A stretch of 64,000 nt of DNA, from positions 186,001-250,000 of the forward strand of contig BDSI01000067.1 of the NCBI GenBank assembly GCA_003117195.1, given 5' to 3'. The first letter of the stretch is position 1. Each line of letters starts with the position of its first letter. The notes under the pieces are model-generated. The model saw nothing but the letters and a program-made list of their open reading frames with translations, had not been told where the DNA came from and made no database searches. The position numbers and the translations under genes were made by a program. Source of the DNA: Eudorina sp. 2006-703-Eu-15 (Eukaryota > Chlorophyta > Chlorophyceae > Chlamydomonadales > Volvocaceae). Shown here piece by piece: positions 38,190-48,567 of this stretch.

Positions 38190-38652
38190 CACTCTCCTGC
38201 TGGAGGAATAAAAACAGGGCAAGGCAGCGCTTGAAAAATGTGTGCACGTCAGCCCCCGATTGGCTTACCGGAAAGATGCGCTGCACGCAACCGTCCTTTT
38301 ACAAAACTCCCCGCTGCGCGCCGATGCTCCTCATCATACATGATGTTCTCAGAGGACATGCACGGGTACCAATTTCACGATGTCCTGAATGCGGCCAGAC
38401 CTTGTCCTTCGTTTTCAGAATTTCCGGGTTGCCACCTGTCATGTGTCGCTCCAGCGGGGCAGTAGAGCCGGCCACGCTTCTGGATATCATGCATTATGAC
38501 GTGGGCTTCTGGGTATTCTGCATGAAGACGACCGAGCTCCGGGTTGGGGTCAAAGTGAAAACAGCCCGGACACAGCGCTGGGGGGCCAGCACCCCGCTCC
38601 TCGTCCTGTGGTGCGAAGGTATGCCGCGGATGGGGATTTGGGTCATCATCGC
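38190..38652 (-). pseudogene. Decayed protein-like frame with one internal TGA
   Basis: On the minus strand a single frame stays open from 38652 to about 38269, except for one TGA at 38375-38377. It reads like real protein, with a possible zinc-binding pair (ALCPGCFHFDPNPEL, RGRLYCP), HAEYPEAHVIMHDIQ and, after the stop, NWYPCMSSENIMYDEEHRR. It ends at a good donor (GTAAGC at 38268) with a matching acceptor (TTTTTATTCCTCCAG near 38200), after which the frame stops within a few codons. No start or upstream exon could be placed. It could be a transposon-derived fragment, a dead gene or a live gene with a sequencing error. I do not recognise the family. Confidence 0.35.
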
Positions 38653-40620
38653 CTGATCATGTTTCGATGCCTACCAGGAGAAACCCCTCTGCGGAAGAGG
38701 ATTTCTTCGGCGGCGACGCCCGCACCCCTGTCCCCGATTGCGTCTGCCCCCTGCCCCCTGCCCCCTGGCCAACAAGGTCCCGGCCCCGGGCACCGCCCCG
38801 GGGGGCCGGACCCCCCCCCCCAAGCTGGCTGATCAAAGAATGCGGCGTTGGACACCGCGGACCTCGACTGCGGGGAGTACTGCGTTCGTACAGGCGTACC
38901 CTATTGCTTGCATCCTAGATTACGCTGGGAACCGGACGAAAGGTGATTGGCATTAGCACATGTCTGACAAGATGACAAGGCATCAGCAGTACAGTTTTTG
39001 GGTTGGTTTTTGGGGCACGCGCTCTCACCACGCAGCTAGCGGATCAGCGATAACCGATAAGACCAGCTCACTAAGCACCGCACGGAAGTTCGAGGGGTGG
39101 CCTAGCCTGGGCGGATCGGCATCTGGGTCATCTCCGGCTCCTCATGATGCATCCCCTGCTTCCTCAAGCCCCAGGGCTGTAGCCGCTGCAGGTGAGCTGT
39201 AGCTACCTCCTCGCCGACCTGGCCGACACGGCGCCCACCCGTCGACGCAGTTCAGGGTGCCACGAAGTTGCCGCGCCGTCCGCCCGTCCGCCCGTCACGC
39301 TAGCTACATCGCCACCCAGCTCGCGCGGCGGCGCCTCTCCCTTGGAGTGCCCAGACAGACATGAGGGTGGCCAGCCAGGGTCGCAGCCCCGCTGTGCCGC
39401 CTACAGCCCACTTGGACTGCTGGACAGCTCCACCTCGCCAGCAGGGCTGCCTCCATCTGCCGCTCTCATATGGTATTGCCCCGTCATCCATTCATTCACG
39501 TACATACGTCCGCAGCCTGCACTCCCACACCCCACCGCACTCTCATGTCACCAGGATCAAAAGAAAGGTGTCCGGTCGGGCAGTCCGGTTGCCCCGCCGT
39601 ACGTTGTTGGATTCACACGAGCCAGCTTCAAGGCAGGCGAAATGGTTCGGATCCTTCTGGATTCAGAATCCATGCAGCAAATGATGAACACACACACACA
39701 CGCGGTGCTGCACGGGGCCCAGTCGGAGACGAGAGGGCATGGCTGAGGCCCTTTTCCGTAGAGCCTCTGCCGTACCTTTCAGGACGCGCGGGTGCTCTAG
39801 GTCGAGCAAGGGGGATGTGGCCCCTCACGCCCTTCTCCTTCCCCCGCAAAGGGAGGAGAGTGCTTCGGTGGTCTTTCCGTTAGGGCTGGGTTAGCAGCCC
39901 TTGGCCAGTGCCAGGCCCGGTCAGATATGTAAAACAGAGGCACACACACTCGCTCACACACAGCCCCAACTTTATTGTGCCATGCCATGCCATGCCACCA
40001 CGCAGCGTAGGCCGAGGGAACCTCCATACAGGGACACCGCCAGGTACGAACAAATGGGAAAGCAAACGTCTGCGTTGCCCCGTAGGTACGGGTTGGTTTC
40101 ACCGTATGTATGTGCAGAGCCGTGTAAAGTAAATAAATGTCCAAGATGCCGCTTCCGCGGGTTCGAGACGACTCCAGTCACGGTACATTCGTGTGCGTCT
40201 CCGTTCGTCAGTGTGTGCGCGTGAAGAGAGAAACCCGCAAAACCCCGCGAAACCCGAAACCCGAAGACCCGCGCGCACACAACCCCCCCCCCCCCGCGCG
40301 CGCGTGTGTACATGTTATGTACTGGAGGGGGGAGGGGAAGTGGGGCTCTCAACTCACGGGCTGCCGCCGCCCGCCACGGGCCGTCCTCATGGAGGATTTT
40401 CGAAGTCCCGCACCAACTGCATCAACGAGGCGTCCAACTACCCAACTTCCAACTACCCAACCACCCAACTACCCGATGTCGCCACTGCGCGTCACCAACC
40501 CGCGCGCCCACGGACCCAATACAGTCCGTCCTGAGCCCATCGAGCGACAAAACATCCGTCATCCGTCCACGTGCCGCCCATAGTCCACATACTCACACTC
40601 CGCCACGCCACGCCACGCTC

Positions 40621-40797
40621 CCCGCCCCGCCCCGCCCCGCCCGCCCCGCCCCGCCCGCCCCGCCCCGCCCCGCCCCGCCCCGCCCCGCCCCGCCCCGCCC
40701 CGCCCCGCCCCGCCCCGCCCCGCCCCGCCCGCCCCGCCCCGCCCCGCCCGCCCCGCCCCGCCCCGCCCGCCCCGCCCCGCCCCGCCCCGCCCCGCCA
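40621..40797. repeat. CCCCG-rich array
   Basis: About 177 bp of CCCCGCC and CCCCG units downstream of the ARM gene. All frames are open on both strands (RPAPP and GRGGAG shadows). No gene. Confidence 0.95.
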
Positions 40798-41512
40798 CCC
40801 CCGCCACCCCCCGCCACGCCCCAGGCCGTACTCTCATCCCTCTGCTTCTCACCTGCCTCAACAATCTGCGGTGAGGTGCACCCGGGACCTCGATTGCGGC
40901 GCGACCCACAGTCGCACACACAGCGCGCTGACCCGCGGGTCAAAGCACATCCGCGGGTCGTTTCACGAGCTCCTCGTAGTACAGCGCCCGCGTTCCCTGG
41001 GGCCGGACGATGTGGCCTCCTGCACCTCGCTGTGCGCCAAGTAGAGTCGTCAGCGGCAGTTGAAGTCCCCAGAGGATCACGAAAAGGATCCGAAGGTAGG
41101 TGTCCGTAGGTATCCCTGGCGGGTTTGGCCCTTCCCCTCCCCGCCTCCAGGGCGTGGGGGTTGGCGGTCACCGCTCCGCGACACCGGCCCTTCATGAGCC
41201 ACTCCGCCGGCTGATGCCGTCCGTACTCACTTCGAACTGCTGGGCACGTCACACGCCGTCATGAAAACCAACTGTCAACTGTCAACTGCCACGTGGCAAC
41301 GTTGGAAACCGACTGTCAACTGCCACCTGGCGCAACGTTGGAAACCAAGCTGACAACGACTCGCCCAGCCGGCCGGCCGCGCTGACCCATCCTTCTGTGC
41401 CTCACTCTCACCGTTGACCCATGGGTCTCCACGCCGCGACGCACCTCCGCCCCGCACTCGCCGGCGGCGCCATCCACCCGCACCTCGCCGGGCCTCCGTA
41501 GCTGCTGCAAGG

Positions 41513-41730
41513 GAGCCGTTGACACGGCTGGCTTCCGGCTGCCGTTTCGCCGCCGCCGACACCACCGAGCCGTTGACACGGCTGGCTTCCGGCTGCCGTT
41601 TCGCCGCCGCCGACACCACCGAGCCGTTGACACGGCTGGCTTCCGGCTGCGTTTTCGCCGCCTCCGACACCACCGAGCCGTTGACACGGCTGGCTTCCGG
41701 CTGCCGTTTCGCCGCCTCCGACACCACCGC
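41513..41730. repeat. 54-bp tandem repeat, four copies
   Basis: The hexamer GACACG recurs at 41521, 41575, 41629 and 41683, an exact 54-bp period. The copies differ at few sites, mostly CGCCG/CTCCG and one indel pair. Because 54 is divisible by 3, both strands keep an 18-residue repeat open: SEAAKRQPEASRVN on the minus strand, LTRLASGCRFAA on the plus. It starts about 115 bp after the ARM gene's stop, so it is probably 3' UTR. Confidence 0.9.
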
Positions 41731-41845
41731 TCCGCGAGAAACCACCGGCCTTTCCGGTAACCTCCCCCCCGCCCCCTCCGGGCCGCAGTCCCCGCCGGGC
41801 CGCAGTCCCCGCCGGGCCGCAGTCCCCGCGGGGCCGCAGTCCCCG

Positions 41846-44800
41846 TCAGGGCGGCACCCCGACACTTGCTCCGCTGCTGCCGCTGGTCCTCCGGGACCCG
41901 CCTCCCCCGGGCGCCAACATACTCGGCGTCAGAGTCAGCGACCCCAGCGGCTGAGACGACAACGACGCCTGCGCCAGCGCCATCGACGCCGCCTCCGGCG
42001 TCCCGCCCGCCGACGGCCCGCCCGCCGCGCGTCGCGCGTGCGTCTGCGACCGCCCCAGCGCCTGAGACGGCAGCCGCGACACCGCGCCGAGTCGGCCGCC
42101 GCCGCCACCCGCGCGCTGCCGGATGGTGACCGTCCCCGCCTTCCGGTCGCCCTCCTCGTCCCCGCGCTCCAGCTGCTTCGCCAGCGTCCAGGCCAGTGAG
42201 CCGCGCAGGCTCTGACTGCCGGCCACGCCCAGTGTGCTGCCGGTGTTGCGGTGCTCGCTGCCGCCGCCGGCGGAGGCGCCGCTGGCGGCGGAGGCGGCGG
42301 TGGCGGCCGCCACCGACACCGACACTGCGGAGGCCTTGGCCTCCCTGCCCCTCTGGATGAACGTCACGACCGCCTGGCTGACGGAGGCGATGGACGACAT
42401 CTCGGCGCTGGCCTGAGCGCCCTTGAAGCGGGGCGTGTCCATCTGCACGGGACGAAAGACGAAAGGCGGGCGGCGGGCGGCGGGAGGGGGAGGTTGAGTG
42501 CTGGAAATGCTGGCCGCGATACGACGAAAGACGGGCGGCGGGCGGCCGGAAAGGGGAGGGGGAAGGGGAGGAGGGGCCGATGGAGTCCCGTTGGTTACCC
42601 CATGGTGGTGGTGGTAGCGGTGGTGGGCTCCTCCGTGCCGGCTGCGGGAGGCTGACTGCTGGAGCACACAGAGCGGAGGGGCCTCCCCGCGCTCTGTGTG
42701 CTCCGTAGTTCCCAACAACGAGAGGGGGGGGGCAGCTGGGTGGCCTCCGCGAGCGGAGGGCGGGGAGCCCCTCCCTGCCACCACCAGGATGTATGCGGTG
42801 GCATTAACCCACCCATCCACCCCACCAGCAGCAGCTCGTGGGCCAATGGCGTCCTCTAGAGGAGCAGCATCCAGGGGCGTAGACAGCGCGATCACCGTGC
42901 TCTTGTACGGCATGCTTCTACAGACCCACCCTTTCAACCCACAGCCTCACAGACGGGTACCTCCTCCCCCTCCAGGCCCCCCTCCTTCGCCCTTGCTCCT
43001 CCCCCTCCCCCACCTGGAACAGGTCGATCAACAGCCGGCACCGCTCCTTGAGGATGTTCTCATTGCGGCTGATGAGCACGTCCTCCATCTGGGGGGTGGG
43101 GGACAGGGCGAGAGCGTGTGCGGGGGGGCGGGTTTGGTTTGCAAGACGTCCGGGAGCTCCGTGCAGGCTAGCGCGCCGTACACATACGGCATGGTACGGC
43201 CACCGCACATGCGGAGGAGGTGTGATTGAAGATCGGCATCCGACTGCTGGGGCCCGGGTCCCGCGCTCCTGTCCCACGGGTCGGTCAATGTACCGGGGGG
43301 ACACCATCGGCCGGGGTCCCATCCCTCGCCCGCCTCCGTCCCATGGGTCGCAAGCTCGCCACTCACCACCCCAGCGATTCCCGCCTCCCGCATCCGCTGC
43401 CTGTTCTCGGGCAGCTCCGCCAGGTTCACCAGGGCCGCAACTGCGTGCGCCGCCGCCGGCTTGACGTGCAGGTTGTAGGCGCCCTTGGTCGGCGACGTCG
43501 GCCAGTCGCCCTCGTCGCTGCCGTCGCCGCTGGCGCCGACGCCGCCGACGCCGCCGGAGCCGCCGGCGCTCCCGAGCCCGACCCCCAGCCTGAAATTTCC
43601 CCCGCCGCCGCCGCCGCCGCCGTGCCCCTGGAGCTCGTGAAGCCGGGGCGACGCGGGCGGGAACAAGGTGCCCGGCACCGGCGCCGAGTGCGACTGCGGG
43701 TGCAGGTTCCCGGCTGTCACGGGGGGCGTCATGCCCACGGCGGCGGGCCCGCCGTAGCTGAAGTGGCCCTGAAAGCCCGGTTTCGGCGCGCCGTGCTGCA
43801 GTTGGTTGTTGTTATGGTTGTTGTGGTGGTTGATGAGCAGCGGGTGGTTGAGCAGGTAGGCGCTTTCGGCGGACTCGTTGCGGGAGGAGGTGGCTGCGGT
43901 GCTGGTGCTGCCGGGACGTTCGATGTCGGTGTTGATGCTGATGAGGGACTCGATGCCCTCGCCGTGGGAGGGCGGCGTGGGGCTGGACCTGCCCACGTTC
44001 TGGCGGATCAGGTTGAGCAGCAGCGGGATGGCGCCGCTGCGCCCCACGGCGTCCTTGTGCTCGGGGTGCATGCAGGCGGTCAAGATGGCCAGGGAGGCGT
44101 ACCTGGGGAGTGGGGTGGGGTGGGGTGGGGTGGGGTGGGTGGGGTGGGGTGGGGTGGGGTGGGGTGGGGTGGGGTGGGGTGGGGTGGGGTGGGGTGGGTG
44201 GGGTGGGGTGGGGTGGGGTGGGGTGGGGTGGGTGGGGTGGGGGGGGTGGGGTGGGGTGGGGTGGGGTGGGTGGGGTGGGGTGGGGTGGGGTGGGGTGGGG
44301 TGGGTGGGGTGGGGTGGGGTGGGGTGGGGGGGGTGGGGTGGGGTGGGGTGGGGTGGGGTGGGGTGGGGTGGGGTGGGGTGGGGGGGGTGGGGTGGGGTGG
44401 AGCAGTCATCCGCGGGGGTGCAGCAGGGGAGGCGACAGGGTGAGTGGGAGAGGGAGAGGGGGAGGGGGAGGGGGGAGGGGGAGGGATCTACATTGCTGAG
44501 AGAGCGGGAAGAGCGGGGAGGGAGAAGGGGACAGAGAGGGAGGAGACAGAGAGGGAGGAGGGGGGAAAGAGGGAGAGAAGAGGCTGCTTTCCCACCCATC
44601 CCCCAGCCCCGCTCCTGGATTCGCTTCCGTGAGCCCCCCCTACCCCCTACCCCCCTACCCCCCCCCCCACACACACATACACCCACACCCAGCACCCACC
44701 GGGCGTCCATGCTGTCCAGCTTGCACCGCAGCATGGAACACAGCCGCGGCAGCAGCTCGTTGGCGTGCACCGTCAGGAGGCCGCGGCCGTGGCGGCTGTT

Positions 44801-45665
44801 GGCGGCGTAGCCCGCCAGCGCGTACGCCGCCGCGGGTCTCAGCAGGCGGTTGCGGGACAGCAGGTGCCCCCTCACCAGCTCCAGGATGGCGGGGGTGACG
44901 TTGAACAGCGGGTTGTGGATGGAGGCCTGAGGGGGGCCCGGGAGGGATCGAGGGGGGGTGTGGACGGAGGGAAGGGGGGGAGGGAGAGAGGGAGGGAGGG
45001 AAGGGGACCGGGAAGAGGAGCGGTTGGAGGGGGTTTCCGGAAACTGGACCGCGGGCAGGCGGACTTGGGCGTCCATCCGATCAGGTGGCGTGTGGAAACC
45101 ACCTTCCCCCACCCACCTCCTCCACCACCTCCGCCTCCTCCTCCTCCTCCACCACCACCACCACCACCACCACCCGCACTATCATCACCGCCATCAACCC
45201 CTCCCCACAACCCCACCAGCTGCCGCCCACCGCGGCCATTCGCGGCCGCCCACAGCCCCGCGGACCAATCAACCCTCTACCACCACCTCTCCAGCATCAC
45301 CGCCGCCCCGGCCCCCCGTCGCTGCCCTGCCCCTCTACCCTTGCTCCAAGTACAGCACCCCCACCCCCACCCCCACCCCCACCCCACACCCCGACCCCCA
45401 CCCCGCGGTCGCACCTCCCGTATCTGCAGCAGCGCCTCCGCTGTGGACGCCTCCGTGGTGTTGGAGGACAGCCCCACCCGGATGATGGTCTGCACCCGGG
45501 GTACGTCTGTGTAGTCGTGCCAGGACACCTTGACCAGGTCGTGGAGGTCCCGGCCGTCGAAGTTGCGGGTGTCGATGGGGACCGCGTTGACCGCCGGCGT
45601 CACGACGCGCGACTGCGGGGTCGACAGCCCCTGGACGGCGCGCTCCCGCTCCGGGGAGAATCCGC

Positions 45666-45697
<32 letters not shown>

Positions 45698-46651
45698 GTT
45701 GCGGTTGCGGCCCCCGAGGTGCTGCCGTTGCCGCTGATGGGGGGCAGCCGCCGGGAGGAGGCGGAGAGGGAGGTGATGGTGGTGAGACCCCGGGCTGAGG
45801 AGGGCGCCGGGGGGGAGCCCACCGTCGGGGGCAGCGAGGGCGCGAAGGACTTCCGAGCGGCGCCGCCCGCGGCCGCCGCGGCAGCGGCGGCGGCAGCGGC
45901 GGCGGCGGCGGCGGCCGCCGCCGCCGCGGCAGCGGGGGTGGCGAAGGCCGCCGCCGGCGGTTCGGTTAGGTAGGTGCCGTTGGTTGCGGATGGGACATCG
46001 GGCAGCGCTGACGTGGCGGGTGGTGCCACATCCGGAAGGGTGACATCTACGGCGGTGAGGCCGAAGACCTGGTCGCTGGTTGAGGGCTGTGGGGCGGGTC
46101 GGGCCGGGAGGGGTGGTGGTGGCAGGGGCCAATGAGAGGGCAAGGGAGAGCCACCACGGGGCGAGGGGCGGCGAGGGGCGGCGAAGGGCGGGAGACGGCG
46201 GTTGGGGGGTGGGATGTGAGCATGCGGACCGCGGCACCTGGCTGTGAGGGGAAGATACCATCAGAGGTGATCGGACCTCTCCTCAGGGTCATGACAAGAC
46301 AGACGGATAGGCGGATGGACGGATGGACGAACGGACGGACGGACGGACGGACGGACGGACGGACAGCGCTCGCGTGCACGCAGGCACGGAGGCACGCAGG
46401 TACGGAGGCACGGAGGCACGCAGGCACGGAGGCACGGGGGGCTGTGTGATCCCGCTCGCTGACGGCGGTGGGGCCGCCCTGTATCGTTCGGGCCTGTGAT
46501 GCGGCCCCATTACGAGAGTGCGGCCCCATGAAGGCAGCATGTGAGGTAAAACTTCCTGGCCGGGGTTCACGCACATGGTAGCCGAGGGTAACGACAGTGG
46601 CTTCACTCGGGGCGCGGGGCAGACGACAGTTAGATCAATCGCATTAGACAT
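41846..46651 (-). CDS. Armadillo-type repeat protein, 783 aa
   Basis: Six exons on the minus strand: 46651-46607, 46086-45415, 44926-44700, 44102-43367, 43088-43014, 42442-41846. All phases agree. Exon 1 is a 15-codon exon placed from its ATG in an A-rich context and a phase-0 GTGAAG donor, and is the weakest part. Residues 20-165 are low-complexity Ala/Pro/Gly. Helical ARM/HEAT-like repeats follow: VQTIIRVGLSSNTTEASTAE, ILELVRGHLLSRNRLLRPAA, AVGRSGAIPLLLNLIRQN and AVAALVNLAELPENRQRMRE, interrupted by a His/Asn- and Gly-rich insert of about 150 aa. The C-terminus is Ser/Ala/Gly-rich. ARM proteins bind partners through a solenoid; there is no second domain to indicate a pathway. Which subfamily it belongs to cannot be seen. 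Confidence 0.75.
44107..44400. repeat. (GGGGT)n pentanucleotide minisatellite
   Basis: About 290 bp of GGGGT with occasional GGGT and G7 units, in the intron between exons 3 and 4 of the ARM gene. On the transcript it is an ACCCC tract ending within about 5 bases of the exon 4 acceptor (exon starts 44102). Open in all frames, so the large shadow proteins here are artefacts. Confidence 0.97.
46322..46364. repeat. (GGAC)n run
   Basis: About ten GGAC units flanked by looser GGAT and GGCAC(GG)A units up to 46437, in intron 1 of the ARM gene. Confidence 0.9.
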
Positions 46652-48567
46652 GTTTATTTATTGAGTCGTTAAGGTAAGTACGCCACAAGCAGCAGCGCTT
46701 TGCGCCGACGACATGGCCGACGAGTGGTTGGTTACTCGCAAGGCATGCAGCATTGCACGACGCATGTGCCATCAAAAGGTGTAATTGTTCTGAATGACAG
46801 AGTGCAAGGCAAGCATCCCGCACGGTTGCGCTTCACCACGAGTACAGCTACTTCGGGCTACCCACCGCCATTTAGCTCAGAGCTCCACGAGAAGAGGTTT
46901 TATAGTCATTAGGTCCTGGAGAGAGTCTTTGGCGGGGTTCTCCACAAAACTGCCATCCTCATGCCATGTTGTCGACCGCTTGGCAAGCCACGCGCAAGAG
47001 ATATATGTTAATGAAATAATGCTGCACTAGATATCAGCTAGTCTTGAAGCCCCGTCGGTGTGCAGGCTAGGAACGTTGCGCGGACTGTCTACAGCCTTGT
47101 AGGACTTGTGGTAGCGGAACCTGTTGGCTCAATCAAATCATAAGAATCGCATATGCATTGCAACTGAGAGCTTATAGCCGATGTACTCCGCTCCTCGAAG
47201 TCTTCGCGCAGCGTTTGGGAACCGTAACGACGCTGAACATAACGTCTTACAAAGTAAGTTACGTTCACCACTATTATTAGTGGAATTCGTATGAGCTTAC
47301 GTCTGGTATAAATAGAAACAATGGCCCTGTGTCCGTTCCTTGCCTTGCTGCCAAGATGATCGGACACCGAATTCTCTGGCGTGAAGCACGACACAGCCTG
47401 AACAAAAGATCGAAACTTTATTGCAAGGAACCGGATCCTCTTACAAAGAATAAATTATGCGATCATTAGCTAGTCTATCCTTGGTGGCACACCAGCTCTC
47501 GACGACACGACGGGGGTCGCTGCACGACACGCAAAACCTGTCCTTCGAAGCCTAGTCGCCTACTTGTTTACCAATATTGGCTTTGAGAAATGTTTCTGCA
47601 ATGTTGTTAATTCGCAATGTAACAGAGTTCACCTGTGGGCACTACCGGTAGATTGTCAGTTCTAGTTCAAAATGTTAATTTGAAGCAGCGATTGATCTGG
47701 GTGATTAATATTATATCTCAAAAATTTACAATGGGATCAATTTCAGTTACACAGCCAGCATAAGTCCCAATGTCTTTGTCACAAGTCCTTCCTGATGTCC
47801 GTTGCATCCCTCACCTCCTCAAACCTTTCCAAATGCGTCAAATACACGCGGCTGCGCAGACGATCATATAAGGTCAAGCTCGAAAGTGCAGGAGCGATAC
47901 ATCCCACCGTATCGTACCTTCCCAACACGTACAGCCGTCCACGGCCCCTACCTGTCTTAGCGCTGTTTCCAGCACAGGGGGCACAGTGTCAGAAGACCGA
48001 TTACTGAATCAGCACGCGCGCTTGGACTACCGTAAACGTACGGCAGTTAGGATTCACGGTTACAAGGGGGACCAACAACCAAGTTGATCGCTCGCCGTAC
48101 AGGCGTAGACGGACTGTTCATCCTACGGCAGTTACGGCAGTTAGCAAGCCAACAAGCCGTACATTTCCTCGCGATTCTTGCCGGACAAACCACCTGGAAG
48201 AACCGCAAGCACCTACACGCCGGGCTGTGAGATCCCTTATTGTTCGTTGTGGGTGCCTCCCCCCGGGCGCCCAGCGAGCCCGCAGTCGTGTGTGTCATCG
48301 TGGAGTTTGGAGTCACGTCGCACAGGACCCCGCGGGTGATCGAACCGACAGCCGAAAAGAGGGCCCAGGTCTGTTGGTGTTGCCACCTGCCACCTGCCCG
48401 ACATGTCATGTTTCGCCGGCCGCACCGATTCTCGGCTGTGTTTACAGCACTTGCAAGGAGTGGCTGCCCCTGCACTCGAGAGACATGGCTGTCCCCCCTT
48501 TTCCCCGCCCTTGTCTTTCTCTCCGCCCCAGCCCCTGCCCCTGCCGCTGCCGCCGCCTCCGGGCCGC
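46652..48567. other. AT-richer spacer between ARM gene and deaminase gene
   Basis: Markedly lower GC than the flanking genes. Upstream of the ARM gene's ATG lies an A/T-rich leader (AATAAATAAAC on the minus strand). The deaminase 3' UTR occupies the right end. No protein-like frame was found. Confidence 0.5.
48442..48446 (-). terminator. Candidate TGTAA poly(A) signal of the deaminase gene
   Basis: TGTAA on the minus strand about 122 bp beyond the stop at 48568. Another copy lies at 48060-48064. Confidence 0.5.

Larger units (their letters stand above)
37312..41845. other. Spacer between giant gene and ARM gene
   Basis: The part at 37312-38200 is AT-richer than its surroundings and is the likely promoter side of the giant gene. 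A decayed minus-strand frame lies at 38190-38652. The rest holds simple repeats (40621-40797), a 54-bp tandem repeat (41513-41730) and the 3' UTR of the ARM gene. No intact gene was recognised. Confidence 0.45.

Noticed and set aside
38375..38377. Selenocysteine as the explanation for the internal TGA
   Set aside because: No SECIS-like element was evident and the frame lacks a start, so decay or an error is more likely. Kept only as a check in the findings.
43028..45112. A 694-aa continuous minus-strand frame
   Set aside because: It fuses real ARM-gene exons 3 and 4 with the CCCCA minisatellite intron. Splice sites at 44700 and 44102 restore the Arg-Tyr junction and remove the PPHPT run.
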